From contig JAILAI010000194.1 in assembly GCA_024681705.1 (NCBI GenBank), positions 1-37,295 of the forward strand: DNA of 37,295 nt, read 5' to 3'. Under the pieces are notes generated by a model. It made no database searches, was not told the DNA's origin, and saw nothing but the letters and a program-made list of their open reading frames with translations. Position numbers and translations under genes: made by a program. Source of the stretch: Prevotella sp. Lineage in GTDB: Bacteria > Bacteroidota > Bacteroidia > Bacteroidales > Bacteroidaceae. Positions within the stretch are counted from its first letter, which is position 1. Each line of letters begins with the position of its first letter. Below are positions 22,599 through 31,586 of the stretch, piece after piece.

Positions 22599-24875
22599 CT
22601 AATTCATGAAGTTCCATGATACACCTAGCCTCAGCGTCCGACCTCGCAGGGGATAGTGCGGCACGAGGAAACGGTCGCCACCTGAACCCTGATTGACATG
22701 ACTCATAGCCACGTAGAAACGGGTACGCTTGAGGTGCATGTTCACATAGACATTTACTATGGGATAGTTGCCTATCTCTACGTTGGCGTCGCCATTGCCT
22801 TGAACGCAATACTGACCAACATAGGGGCTATAGTCGGGAGCTTCATATTTGGTAAAATAACGCACATCGGCTCCAAGATGCATACGAAGCACCTTGGCAA
22901 TGCGGAAATTGAAATAGAGGTTGCTATAGACATTTAAATCGGGAACTGGCAACACCGATTGCTTGCTCGACTTCTGATAAGTGAGCTGCGTTTCCCAGTA
23001 AAGCGGACCGAACTTGAAGTCTTGGGAGAGTTGCAGGGTGAGCAGGTTAATACCTTCAGAACACTGCATCAATTGCACGGTATTTCCACTTCTGCTATAA
23101 GCATCAGTCACCGTGTATTGCTGTTGCAAATAAGTGTAGTTTTTGATATTCTCTACTGCCACGCGCAAAGAGGTATTGGTCTTCTCATAGCTGAAAAGAC
23201 CTTCAATTCGAGTACGCGTTTCCTTCTCAAGATCGGAGTTATCCCACCACAGGTGACGCGAATGGTACTTGCGCTGGTAGAACGTAGGATTGAGCTTATA
23301 GAAATAGCCACGTGCCGCCAGACGTACAGTGTCGCCAAGGAACTTAAAGTTGACATCGGCATTGGCATCAATCTTCAGCTGTCCAGCATCTTCGCCCAAC
23401 ACCCATGTTTCGAGCATAGCATTGTAATGCAGAAGTGAACCTTGTGTGCGTATGATTTGTCCTCCGACGCTCAAAGAATGCTCATTGAACGAAGAGAAAC
23501 CAGTTTGAGTCGTGTCGGGCATTTCAAAGCGACGTAAATCAGAAGCCACAAAACCTTTCACACCTGCAGGAACCCATTTGTTGAATCCTTCGAGTAGCGA
23601 GATGGCAAACGTGTTCACCATCTGCGTGTGGCGGAAACGGTCATAAATGCTATCGCCAGAATACTTTTGTTGCAAACCGTAATCGGAAAGATAGTAGTTG
23701 GACGGTGTCTCATAAGCCTGATAGATGCGACGGTAGTTGTCGAGTTTCAGCGTATGGATAAAACTTGTGACAGGCACATATTCATTTTTCGTCCATTCGG
23801 TTTCCTCTGCGGCTTTCTTATCAGCAGCGATCAAGCTATCGGCCATTTGTTTTCCACTGACGGCAATACGACCTTCGCTTCCATTTGACTCAGTAGCAGT
23901 TGGTTCATCTCCAGCAATCACAGCATCGTCAGGGCGACCAGCAAATGCAGGCTGCTTGTCCTTATTCTTCTTCTGCTCTTCTTCCTTCTTTGCTTCGATG
24001 GCAAACTTCTTAGCCTCTATTTCCTCTTTTGTCATAAGGACCTTACGGTTGAAACCTACGCTATAACGATGGGTAAGGAAAACATGCTGATTGTCGTTTC
24101 GGTTCCAGTTCTCAGTGAGTACGGCTGGAATCTCATCGTCGCGGAAGTCGTCATCAAAACTCTCTGGATGTGTGACATAGTTATCGTTGGTGATGCCACC
24201 ATTCTCTGACACCTTCTGATGATTGGTTGAAAGCAGCAGATGTGCCTGATAACGGTCGCCCAAATAGGAACCATAAAGGCTATAATTGAAATGGGCAGTA
24301 TTCTGATCCTGGAAGATTCCTCTTCCGTACAGATAGTCGAACTTGAATCCCAAACCAATCCTTTTGCCGGCATTAACAGCAAAAAGGGCTTTCAGATGGT
24401 CCTCGCCATTGTTTTTATCACCACACTCTTCGTAAGTGATATTGGTAATGGGTGAAAGTGTGTTGGTGAAATGGAACTCTCCCGGCTGAGTATTGAAGTA
24501 ATCGTAAGTCTGGGTGAAGGGGAACTGTGAAGTAAGGGGGCGGTCGATGAAAATACGGTTCTGACGCGGTGCACCAAGGTTGCCCGTCGAATTGTATTCG
24601 CCTCGCAAACCGCTCATATACGCATGATTCATGAACAAATGCTGCATGGTGTCGACTACAGCCACCTTCTGGTCGCCGAATCGCTCGTCAACCGTCCACA
24701 CGTGTATTCCCTGCGGTGCGGTCTTTCCGTCGCTCTTTGGCACAGAGTCAAGACGTCCATCGGTATCGACAGACGAGAATGAGCCATCAGAGTTTTGCTG
24801 TTCAAAGCGTTGCTGTGCCACCATTGTCAAGCAGCAAAGCAACCAGCAAACCATCAGCATCGTTAATCTCTTCAT
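22599..24875 (-). CDS. Putative outer-membrane porin (Porin_10 type)
   Basis: This 758-residue protein has a Sec signal peptide (MKRLTMLMVCWLLCCLTMVA, cleavage near A-Q-Q). Alternating amphipathic strands with abundant aromatic residues run to a C-terminal barrel strand ending LRLGVSWNFMN. An early RIFIDRPLTSQFPFTQTYDY segment matches my recollection of Bacteroidetes putative porins. A charged, low-complexity insert at about residues 285-365 (KKEEEQKKNKDKQ, then a Thr/Asp/Lys-rich stretch) lies between strands and may be a surface or periplasmic loop. ATG 24875 is chosen over a TTG 12 nt upstream. Substrate unknown. Confidence 0.82.
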   Translation of the reverse strand: MKRLTMLMVCWLLCCLTMVAQQRFEQQNSDGSFSSVDTDGRLDSVPKSDGKTAPQGIHVWTVDERFGDQKVAVVDTMQHLFMNHAYMSGLRGEYNSTGNLGAPRQNRIFIDRPLTSQFPFTQTYDYFNTQPGEFHFTNTLSPITNITYEECGDKNNGEDHLKALFAVNAGKRIGLGFKFDYLYGRGIFQDQNTAHFNYSLYGSYLGDRYQAHLLLSTNHQKVSENGGITNDNYVTHPESFDDDFRDDEIPAVLTENWNRNDNQHVFLTHRYSVGFNRKVLMTKEEIEAKKFAIEAKKEEEQKKNKDKQPAFAGRPDDAVIAGDEPTATESNGSEGRIAVSGKQMADSLIAADKKAAEETEWTKNEYVPVTSFIHTLKLDNYRRIYQAYETPSNYYLSDYGLQQKYSGDSIYDRFRHTQMVNTFAISLLEGFNKWVPAGVKGFVASDLRRFEMPDTTQTGFSSFNEHSLSVGGQIIRTQGSLLHYNAMLETWVLGEDAGQLKIDANADVNFKFLGDTVRLAARGYFYKLNPTFYQRKYHSRHLWWDNSDLEKETRTRIEGLFSYEKTNTSLRVAVENIKNYTYLQQQYTVTDAYSRSGNTVQLMQCSEGINLLTLQLSQDFKFGPLYWETQLTYQKSSKQSVLPVPDLNVYSNLYFNFRIAKVLRMHLGADVRYFTKYEAPDYSPYVGQYCVQGNGDANVEIGNYPIVNVYVNMHLKRTRFYVAMSHVNQGSGGDRFLVPHYPLRGRTLRLGVSWNFMN

Positions 24876-24965
24876 TCTACTTCTCAAACCTGAATTGGTT
24901 ATAACTATTTCATTTCATCGACGAAAGAGTGCCTGCTCCTTATTGGGTCCTCAAACTGGTGCATT

Positions 24966-25184
24966 CTATTTGATAAACCTGAAAACGCACTCCGCCATCT
25001 TGAAAACCATCGAGACGAGAATAACGATCGTACCGATGGTTTCATTCTTCATGAAATAGAGCGCCACCCCAACTACAGCACCAATCATGAATAACGCGTT
25101 GAGCCACTGTCGTAGCACAATATACTTATCTTGGGGATCTTCTTCAGAAGCTCTGCGGTGGTGTCGGTAACTCTCTATAGCCAT
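24966..25184 (-). CDS. Small two-span membrane protein, function unknown
   Basis: This 72-residue protein has a His/Arg-rich N-terminus (MAIESYRHHRRASEEDPQDK). Two hydrophobic helices follow (LNALFMIGAVVGVALYFM and TIGTIVILVSMVFKMAECVF), and it ends R-F-I-K. It lies 44 nt after the DUF4468 gene and 90 nt before the porin gene on the same strand. Similar tiny membrane proteins with a YI(V)LRxxLNxxFMIGA motif are familiar from Bacteroidales, but I know no name or function. Its codon use is normal. Confidence 0.72.
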   Translation of the reverse strand: MAIESYRHHRRASEEDPQDKYIVLRQWLNALFMIGAVVGVALYFMKNETIGTIVILVSMVFKMAECVFRFIK

Positions 25185-25228
25185 TGTTATTATCTATATG
25201 ATTTATTGGGGTCTGCAATTTAAAAACT

Positions 25229-25885
25229 TTACTTTGTAGCACCTATCATACGACAGGTATTATCCAGTAACTGGAAAATCTCCTCCACTCGGTCAACAGT
25301 TTTGCGACGGAACTTTCCTGATACACGATAAAGCTTCGTGCCTTTTTTGTTCATTGCGTATTTATCAGTAATCCATTCCTCAGCCTTCAACACCTCGCTC
25401 TTGTTTCGAACCATTTCATAGAAATACCTGATGCGTCCCAGTTCGATGTTCGCTTTTCCATCGTGACACTCCACCTGAATGGTATAATTGAACCTGGCTC
25501 GGTCGAGCGAAAGGAACGTGCTCTGAAACACCATCCACTCCTTGACGGCAGCAGCAATCTTATATTCGGCTTTGTTTACCAAAGCCACCTTACTACCTTC
25601 CAGCTGATTCTCACCCTGAGTAAGTTCATTCAGACGACCAAGTAGAGCGTCATAGAGTTGCTGTGCAGTGTGACCAGGTGACACGATTTCATGTCTCCAC
25701 ACCACTTCACCATTCTCCTCAGGAACAGCTCCTGCCAGATACTTTGCGTCTTTCACCTCAACTTTAGCCACTTCACTTTGCGTGGCTTCCGCCTTTTGAC
25801 CTGCTTCTGTTGGTGTCTCCCAAACTCCTTGAGCTTGAGTAGTCAGAGAGAAGCATAGCATGCTGAGAAACAATCCTTTCTTCAT
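25229..25885 (-). CDS. DUF4468-domain (TBP-like fold) secreted protein
   Basis: This 218-residue protein has a signal peptide (MKKGLFLSMLCFSLTTQA, cleavage before QG). It has a Glu/Lys-rich linker and a C-terminal domain with the DUF4468 pattern: VVWRHEIVSPGHTAQQLYDA, a W-M-V-F-Q-S strand, RARFNYTIQVECHDGKANIE and GRIRYFYEM. No lipobox is seen, so it is probably periplasmic. The family occurs widely in Bacteroidetes without a known function. It is the first gene of the minus-strand run that continues through the small membrane protein and the porin. The -7 box CAAAAGTA lies at 25906-25913. Confidence 0.82.
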   Translation of the reverse strand: MKKGLFLSMLCFSLTTQAQGVWETPTEAGQKAEATQSEVAKVEVKDAKYLAGAVPEENGEVVWRHEIVSPGHTAQQLYDALLGRLNELTQGENQLEGSKVALVNKAEYKIAAAVKEWMVFQSTFLSLDRARFNYTIQVECHDGKANIELGRIRYFYEMVRNKSEVLKAEEWITDKYAMNKKGTKLYRVSGKFRRKTVDRVEEIFQLLDNTCRMIGATK

Positions 25886-25905
25886 ATTGTAACAAATATT
25901 TCGTG

Positions 25906-25913
25906 CAAAAGTA
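25906..25913 (-). promoter_or_regulatory. -7 element for the DUF4468/porin run
   Basis: TACTTTTG on the minus strand fits TAnnTTTG, 20 nt before ATG 25885. The -33 element is not clear. Confidence 0.55.
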
Positions 25914-26010
25914 CGAAATTATCCCCGAATAACCGCAGTTTTAAGCAATATTTAACCGATTAAATCGTTTGACATTGACAACAAAGCAGAATGATGACTG
26001 AAAACTCTGG

Positions 26011-27342
26011 CTATTGAGTGAGGAAACGTCGATAGTTATTGGCCGTATTGGACGAGCAGGTCATAAATACGTTGTTGGAGAAAAGCACGTCGGTAATATG
26101 GTTATCGTGAATGTATGCAATGATGTTCTTTCGGAAATAACGGAAGTCGACAACATGCACCTCTTCGAAAGAAAAGAACATATAGCCAGGCAATGCATTG
26201 CCAAAGCTGTCCTTCAGCACAAGCACTTTTCGGCCGTTCTTAGTTGAGGTTTTCACGCATGTAATCTTCGAGTCACCGCCCATAAAAGTACTGTAGGCTG
26301 CGCCACTACCATCTTTGTAATGTAAAAAGTATTGTCCCTTGACAGGTTTATGCTCACCAGTAACCTTATAGTCCTTATCTACATCGTAAATAGTATAGGT
26401 TGTGGTGTAGTCAACTCCTTTGGGCGTATAATAGACAAAGTCTTCAGGTGCATTCTTTATTGAGATGTCCTTGGAGAAACCATACATTGAACCAACAAAG
26501 TTATGGATGACATGCTGCTCATAGCTGTCAAGATCTTTGAATGGAACGCCCGCGACCTTTGCAAACGCTTTCACGGCATAGAAGGCACCAAGAGGAGACC
26601 AATGGTGGTCAGTTCTTAGATAGATAGGTTCGCTGGCATGTTCGCCCAACGTCGTATAGATGTCAACAGCCTTGACCTGCGGCGACAGATGTCCATAGAT
26701 GTTGTTGATGGTAAGGCGCTGCGACTTTGTACTCTTGCGGGCTTTATCCGGACAGTAGAATTCTATCGCAGTAGGAATAACCATACAGTACACTTGAACA
26801 CCACTGCCTAGCTTCTTCTGATATTCATTGGCAATTTCTGCATACGGTGTTCCCATCTTCGGACCTCCTCCATACGCCATCAGAGCACGAACATTCTTCC
26901 CCGTCCCAATAACCATGATACCAGCATGTGAAAACTTGGAGTTTGCCTCAGCGGTTACTTTATTCTTATACTCTGCCAATTCGCGGTTCTCTGCATTTGG
27001 TTCCTCTTCGACAACGGTTTGTTTTTCTCCTTCCTGTGGTGTTTCTTCGGCTGCATGGAAAGTAACATTGTCTTCGGCAGAAAGGATAAGGCGTTCACGA
27101 TCTTTCACCGCCATGCTCAAAGCCATGAAGCGGTCGCGATAGGGTTCACTATCACTGAACCACGATGACACATCGCGAGTGAAAGAACCATCAAAAAGTC
27201 TCTGCCATGAGAACTCGGGGAATGTGGCTAGCTCGCGTTTCTCAAGTTCGGAAACAGTGCTCCTAGGAAAGGTGAGAAACACGACCGTGAAGCCAAGGAA
27301 CACTGTCGTGACAAGTGCTATATATAGTTTTTTGCTATTCAT
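26011..27342 (-). CDS. DHHW-family protein, membrane-anchored (AlgX/AlgJ-like acetyltransferase), last gene of O-acetylation operon
   Basis: This 443-residue protein has an uncleaved-looking N-terminal membrane helix (YIALVTTVFLGFTVVFLTF). An ELEKRELATFPEFSWQRLF segment typical of DHHW and AlgX-type proteins follows, then a Glu-rich stretch (about 95-125) and the SGNH-like core. The signature RTDHHWSPLGA has DHHW at 245-248. KDSFGNALP has the putative nucleophile Ser379, with His/Asp in D-x-H playing the AlgX-type triad role. AlgX and AlgJ add acetyl groups to alginate outside the inner membrane using acetyl supplied by the MBOAT AlgI. Start ATG 27342 is chosen over a TTG 6 nt upstream. It lies 23 nt after its paralogue at 27366. 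Confidence 0.85.
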   Translation of the reverse strand: MNSKKLYIALVTTVFLGFTVVFLTFPRSTVSELEKRELATFPEFSWQRLFDGSFTRDVSSWFSDSEPYRDRFMALSMAVKDRERLILSAEDNVTFHAAEETPQEGEKQTVVEEEPNAENRELAEYKNKVTAEANSKFSHAGIMVIGTGKNVRALMAYGGGPKMGTPYAEIANEYQKKLGSGVQVYCMVIPTAIEFYCPDKARKSTKSQRLTINNIYGHLSPQVKAVDIYTTLGEHASEPIYLRTDHHWSPLGAFYAVKAFAKVAGVPFKDLDSYEQHVIHNFVGSMYGFSKDISIKNAPEDFVYYTPKGVDYTTTYTIYDVDKDYKVTGEHKPVKGQYFLHYKDGSGAAYSTFMGGDSKITCVKTSTKNGRKVLVLKDSFGNALPGYMFFSFEEVHVVDFRYFRKNIIAYIHDNHITDVLFSNNVFMTCSSNTANNYRRFLTQ

Positions 27343-27365
27343 ATCCAAATATTCACTGCTGATGA

Positions 27366-28457
27366 TTATGGTTTAGGATCTTGACTGATACCCTGTACAA
27401 GATAGGTTTTATAAGATTCCGTAGTTGCTGGCAGGCAAGCATGGCTCACATTGTTGGCAAACAAGACATCAGTTATAGAATTATCATGTACATAGTTTAC
27501 CAAATTCTTGGTAAAATAGCGACAATCAACCACATGAATATCTTCAAAGCCGTAGAACAAATAAGCAGGTAAGGCATTGCCAAAACTGTCTTTCAGTATC
27601 AGTAGCCGACGTCCGTTATGAGTAGACGTAGACACATGGGTAAGACGATAGTCGCCACCCATAAAGGTACAATAAGACAAACTGCTACCATCGGGATAAG
27701 GCTGGAAAAAACGGTTCTCGTCGGGAATACTTTCTCCGATGACCTTTCGGCGACTTTTATCAAGCGTATATTCAACAAACGATGTCTCATAGCGAACATC
27801 ACGCGGTACATAATAAACAAATTCCTCAGGATAGTTCTTGACTGCCTGATCGCGACCTGAATACCTATACATACTCCCAACAAAGTTTTTTATAACTCGA
27901 CGATCGTAATGGCTAATGTCACGGAAGGGTACATCGGCAACACGCGCAAACTCCTGCGCAGCATAATAAGCACCTAAAGGTAGCCAATGATGGTCAGTGC
28001 GAGCATAGATTGGTTCTGCCGCATGCTCACCCAAAACTGAATAGACATTGACAGGCGTCACCGATTCGCTGAGTTTGCTATAGATATTGTTAATTGAAAT
28101 ACGTTCTGAATGTGTCCAAGAACGCGCCATATCTGGACAATAATACTCTACTGCTGTAGGAATGACCATGCAATAGATACGGATGCTATCAGCAAACTCC
28201 CGACGATACTGATTCACGACCTCTGCATAAGGTGTTCCATTTTCAACTGGAACAAGATATGTCTGAAAAGTACGTGCGTATGCAGAGTCACCAGCGATAA
28301 CAATTCCAGGTTTGGGCTGCCGAGCTGTGTCCGTTGCGTTTACATGATTCTGATAAGTGGGAATAAAACGGTCGTTCTTCTGAGCAGACAATGTAGATAT
28401 AGATAGTGACAGAAGAACTATCAGGACCTTTGCATATTTATAAAAGCGGTTGTTCAT
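27366..28457 (-). CDS. DHHW-family protein, exported (AlgX/AlgJ-like), paralogue of the neighbour
   Basis: This 363-residue protein has a cleavable-type signal peptide (YAKVLIVLLSLSISTLSAQ), so it should be periplasmic, unlike the anchored paralogue at 26011-27342. It lacks the paralogue's first 130 residues but keeps the catalytic core: GDSAYARTF (matching GTGKNVRAL), VYCMVIPTA-like strand RIYCMVIPTAVEYYCPD, RTDHHW with DHHW at 155-158, and KDSFGNALP with Ser291. The core aligns without large gaps to the neighbour, so the pair arose by duplication. It lies 15 nt after the MBOAT gene. In this paralogue the first block reads G-D-S, as in a true SGNH hydrolase. In the other it reads G-T-G, so the two may do different steps. 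Confidence 0.85.
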   Translation of the reverse strand: MNNRFYKYAKVLIVLLSLSISTLSAQKNDRFIPTYQNHVNATDTARQPKPGIVIAGDSAYARTFQTYLVPVENGTPYAEVVNQYRREFADSIRIYCMVIPTAVEYYCPDMARSWTHSERISINNIYSKLSESVTPVNVYSVLGEHAAEPIYARTDHHWLPLGAYYAAQEFARVADVPFRDISHYDRRVIKNFVGSMYRYSGRDQAVKNYPEEFVYYVPRDVRYETSFVEYTLDKSRRKVIGESIPDENRFFQPYPDGSSLSYCTFMGGDYRLTHVSTSTHNGRRLLILKDSFGNALPAYLFYGFEDIHVVDCRYFTKNLVNYVHDNSITDVLFANNVSHACLPATTESYKTYLVQGISQDPKP

Positions 28458-28472
28458 TATCGTGGGTATAAT

Positions 28473-29927
28473 CTAAAATCGAGTGTAGATAAATGCATTA
28501 TTCGTGGCACCAACAAGTAAAGCCACACTCAACACAAGAACGAAAACGGAAATCGTTAAGCGGGAAACAAAGAGGATGGAATTTCGCATAGCATCAGAAC
28601 TTTTAGTAAAACGCTCGACCAATTGTGCCATACCTGAGCGAACTGGCATGCAGAACACCAACGCCACAACCCAAAGCCAGAAATGGTCCATAATAGCACT
28701 TTGTGCGACAAAATCGGTCAGTGCACCTTGCATTCCAAAGAAGGAACGGAAGAAAACCAACATCTTCTGAAAGTCATCAAAATAGAAAATGCCCCACCCT
28801 ATCACCACTAGCAACATACTATAAATATGAAGAAAGACGCGCGGAATACAATCGTGAACTTTCAGCAAAGTGTATTTCTCAATCATCACGATCAAACCAA
28901 AATACACGCCCCAGATGATAAAGTTCCAGTTAGCTCCGTGCCACATACCTGTGAGGAACCACACCACAAGAATGTTAATTGCTTGATGGCGACGATTACC
29001 TCCGAGTGGAATATAAACATAATCACGGAAGAAACTTCCCAAAGAAATATGCCACCTCCGCCAAAAATCAGTAATGCTGTTGCAACAATAAGGGTGTCGG
29101 AAGTTCTCATTGAAATGGAATCCTAAGCAACGACCCAATCCTATGGCCATATCACTATAGCCAGAAAAGTCGAAATAAATCTGGAATGTATACGCAATAA
29201 TGCCTATCCATGCTCCTGCTGTTGATAACGATGACAAACCGTTAACAAGGAACTGATCTGAAATCTCCGATAACTGATTGGCCAGAATCACCTTTTTACC
29301 CAAGCCTATCAGAAAACGATAAATACCTGCTGAAAGGTCTTCAGTAGATACCCGCCGGTCGTGAATCTCTCTAGCGACAGTATCGTAGCGAACAATAGGT
29401 CCCGCTATGAGTTGCGGGAACATGGATATGTAAAGCAATAAATCAACGAAACGACGCTGAACAGGCGACTGACGACGAAAGACATCTATCAGATAGGAAA
29501 TAGACTGGAACGTATAGAAACTGATACCGATAGGCAGGGATAACTTGGGGGCATCGACAATAATGCCCAATTGGGCCAATTGCTCAACAAAGAAACCCAG
29601 ATATTTGAATGTGCCAAGTATAAGAATGTTGCAGATAAGACCCAACGTTAGAGCCATCTTTCGGCGTCCCTGCTGCTCTTGACCATCAATAAGAAGGCCC
29701 ACCAGATAGTTGACCAGCACACAGCCAAGCATAAGGAACACATATACAGGTTCCCCCCACGCATAGAAAATCAGCGAAAAGAGGACAATGGTAAGATTCC
29801 TCACCTTGAAATAACGAGGCCCCTGTTCTAAGGCTTCCTTATTTCGGTCGAAGCCTGCTGCTAACAAATAGCACAACGCAAACGACGGAATAAAAGCAAA
29901 TAAGAAGAATAAATCGGAAAAAACCAT
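28473..29927 (-). CDS. MBOAT-family O-acyltransferase (AlgI-like)
   Basis: This 484-residue polytopic membrane protein has about 10-12 hydrophobic segments and the membrane-bound O-acyltransferase signatures. It opens MVFSDLFFLFAFIPSFALCY like AlgI/DltB-type proteins. PIGISFYTFQSISYLIDVFR is followed by FPQLIAGPIVRYDTV and NSITDFWRRWHISLGSFFRD with His293. YVYIPLGGNRR and LTGMWHGANWNFIIWG follow, the latter with the catalytic His330. These enzymes pass an acyl group (acetyl in AlgI) across the inner membrane to a periplasmic acceptor protein. Here the acceptors would be the two DHHW proteins 15 nt and about 1.1 kb downstream. Operon partners are the Crp-like regulator and the SGNH lipoprotein upstream. 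Confidence 0.93.
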   Translation of the reverse strand: MVFSDLFFLFAFIPSFALCYLLAAGFDRNKEALEQGPRYFKVRNLTIVLFSLIFYAWGEPVYVFLMLGCVLVNYLVGLLIDGQEQQGRRKMALTLGLICNILILGTFKYLGFFVEQLAQLGIIVDAPKLSLPIGISFYTFQSISYLIDVFRRQSPVQRRFVDLLLYISMFPQLIAGPIVRYDTVAREIHDRRVSTEDLSAGIYRFLIGLGKKVILANQLSEISDQFLVNGLSSLSTAGAWIGIIAYTFQIYFDFSGYSDMAIGLGRCLGFHFNENFRHPYCCNSITDFWRRWHISLGSFFRDYVYIPLGGNRRHQAINILVVWFLTGMWHGANWNFIIWGVYFGLIVMIEKYTLLKVHDCIPRVFLHIYSMLLVVIGWGIFYFDDFQKMLVFFRSFFGMQGALTDFVAQSAIMDHFWLWVVALVFCMPVRSGMAQLVERFTKSSDAMRNSILFVSRLTISVFVLVLSVALLVGATNNAFIYTRF

Positions 29928-29960
29928 ATTGAAGATTACCTATTGAACATTGGTGCTACA

Positions 29961-30806
29961 TCAGAACTGAAGCATCGACGACACACGATTGGCTATATAA
30001 TACCCATTGCGACGTGCACCAGCTTCCGAGCTGTGCGTTCCGTCGGTTGTAAAATGCTTGTTTTGTTTTTCTCTAACATCATAGTTGCAGGCTTCTTGGT
30101 CAAGCCTTATCACCCCAATACTCATACGATGACCACATGCCTCAATAACGTCGGACACCTGGACAATCTTCTCTGTTGAAGTAGCTGTTGTCTGCGGAGG
30201 TGTAAGTAGAATCACCTGACAATCAGGGAAATACTGCATCAGCAGTTCACAATCATATCGGACACATGCAGCCAGAGAAATCACTTTGTCGGCCGTTTGC
30301 TCCGTACTGAATCCTTCTGCCGTCCTGAAAACCCGAGATACCGTTTGTGTGTAGATGCCTGGGCGTTTGTCTGAAAACCATGCATCGTTTGTTCCTGCAG
30401 CAATCAAAATGAGGTGTGGGCTGGGTTGAAACCCTTTGTCGTATGCCTCTTTCAGTCTTTCTATTTGATTGTATATAACATTGTCGTTCCCAAGCACAGC
30501 AATGTTTTGTTCCACATTTCTACGAGTTTGTGCCGTATGGGTCCAAGTGGCACCGCTGCGTGCGTAACTATAGCACGATGCTGGTGCAAAGCGGTCGTTA
30601 AACCATTTATTCCAACCTCTCGGCTGATTGCAGCTATCACCGCCAATCCATGCATTCGAGTCGCCAAGGATAACCACATTCAGGTCTGCGTGGTCTCCTC
30701 TTTCTTGCGAGTCATCTGACTCTGTCTTAGTCGAATGCGCCGTGCATGCTATTTGAACAACAGCCATTAGCAAGGCTAAACTAAGTCTCTTACATGTTGG
30801 TAGCAT
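29961..30806 (-). CDS. SGNH/GDSL-hydrolase lipoprotein in the O-acetylation operon
   Basis: This 281-residue lipoprotein (lipobox V-Q-I-A-C, Cys21) has the four SGNH blocks. ILGDSN carries nucleophile Ser50, ARSGATW carries Gly85, IAAGTNDAW carries Asn140, and TTDGTHSS carries Asp255 and His258. The family includes acetylesterases and O-acetyltransferases acting on glycans. Being lipid-anchored and encoded with an MBOAT and two DHHW proteins, it most likely edits or transfers acetyl groups on the same polysaccharide. Start ATG 30806 is chosen because it gives the signal peptide. It is 19 nt after the regulator stop and 33 nt before the MBOAT start. Confidence 0.87.
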   Translation of the reverse strand: MLPTCKRLSLALLMAVVQIACTAHSTKTESDDSQERGDHADLNVVILGDSNAWIGGDSCNQPRGWNKWFNDRFAPASCYSYARSGATWTHTAQTRRNVEQNIAVLGNDNVIYNQIERLKEAYDKGFQPSPHLILIAAGTNDAWFSDKRPGIYTQTVSRVFRTAEGFSTEQTADKVISLAACVRYDCELLMQYFPDCQVILLTPPQTTATSTEKIVQVSDVIEACGHRMSIGVIRLDQEACNYDVREKQNKHFTTDGTHSSEAGARRNGYYIANRVSSMLQF

Positions 30807-30825
30807 AGCAAAAAATATTTCATCT

Positions 30826-31437
30826 TCAGTCGAGGAGCACCGTTGAGCGCACACGACTCAAGGTTTCGGGAGTCATCTGCAGATAGCTGGCAATGTAGAG
30901 CAGCGGAGCTCTCAAGGCCACTTGAGGAGATAGTTTACACATACGACGATAGCGATTCTCGGCACTCTCAAACCTCACAAGGTCTGCATGCACCTGAGAG
31001 AGTATAAGCGATTCCTCAAGAATCTTACGGTATAGAATCTGGATATTGACGTTGTGCAACGCCACTTCTTCTAATCGTTGCTTTGGCAGTTCATATATAA
31101 TTGTGGGTTCAATAGCTTCTATCTCCTGTAACGAGGGTGTTTCGCGGAAAAGGCTCTCAATGCTCATCACAATAGTACCCTCAACGGCAAGATACTCTGT
31201 CACTTCCTTGCCATTCTTCAAATAGTATTGTCTCAGCAATCCTTTGTCAATGTAGATGATGCTTCTGCATACATCTCCTTCTTTCAACAATTTCTCTCCT
31301 TTCGCGTACTTCTTCGGTACCAGTACGCTTTCCAAGATGTCGAGCTCGTCATGTGTCATCGTACTATACCGACGAGCTAGTTCGCGAGCAATGTCGCGCT
31401 TTGTGTTCTGTAATTCTTTCATTGTCCTTTCCTCCAT
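30826..31437 (-). CDS. Crp/Fnr-family transcription regulator heading the O-acetylation operon
   Basis: This 203-residue protein has a cyclic-nucleotide-binding-type beta-barrel (KGEKLLKEGDVCRSIIYIDK, then LLRQYYLKNGKEVTEYLAVE) and a dimerisation helix. The C-terminal winged-helix motif is PLLYIASYLQMTPETLSRVR, typical of Bacteroidetes Crp-like regulators. The consensus cAMP-contacting R-S/T pair and Fnr cysteine cluster are not evident, so its effector is unknown. Start is MEERTMKEL at 31437 or the second Met 15 nt later. It is the first gene of a five-gene co-directional operon, so it probably also regulates it. Confidence 0.88.
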   Translation of the reverse strand: MEERTMKELQNTKRDIARELARRYSTMTHDELDILESVLVPKKYAKGEKLLKEGDVCRSIIYIDKGLLRQYYLKNGKEVTEYLAVEGTIVMSIESLFRETPSLQEIEAIEPTIIYELPKQRLEEVALHNVNIQILYRKILEESLILSQVHADLVRFESAENRYRRMCKLSPQVALRAPLLYIASYLQMTPETLSRVRSTVLLD

Positions 31438-31586
31438 TTGTTTTCAGATGTTCCATCCTTTTTCATTGCTTCCTTCAGCGACACAAGGCGAGAAACATGT
31501 TCCCATTTTCTCAGAACATCTCTATTATGTTATTAGTAGACTGTTCCTTTTTGTCCTATTGACTAGACTGTCTAGATTTTCCTCCT

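Noticed and set aside
25940..25990. Hairpin AACCGATT/AATCGTTT as terminator of the O-acetylation operon
   Set aside because: The loop is a single base and the stem has a mismatch, so it cannot fold well.
31560..31580. CTAGAC/GTCTAG hairpin after lepA as a fourth TCTAGA-type terminator
   Set aside because: The stem is only six pairs with almost no loop, and the A/T tracts typical of the repeat family are missing.
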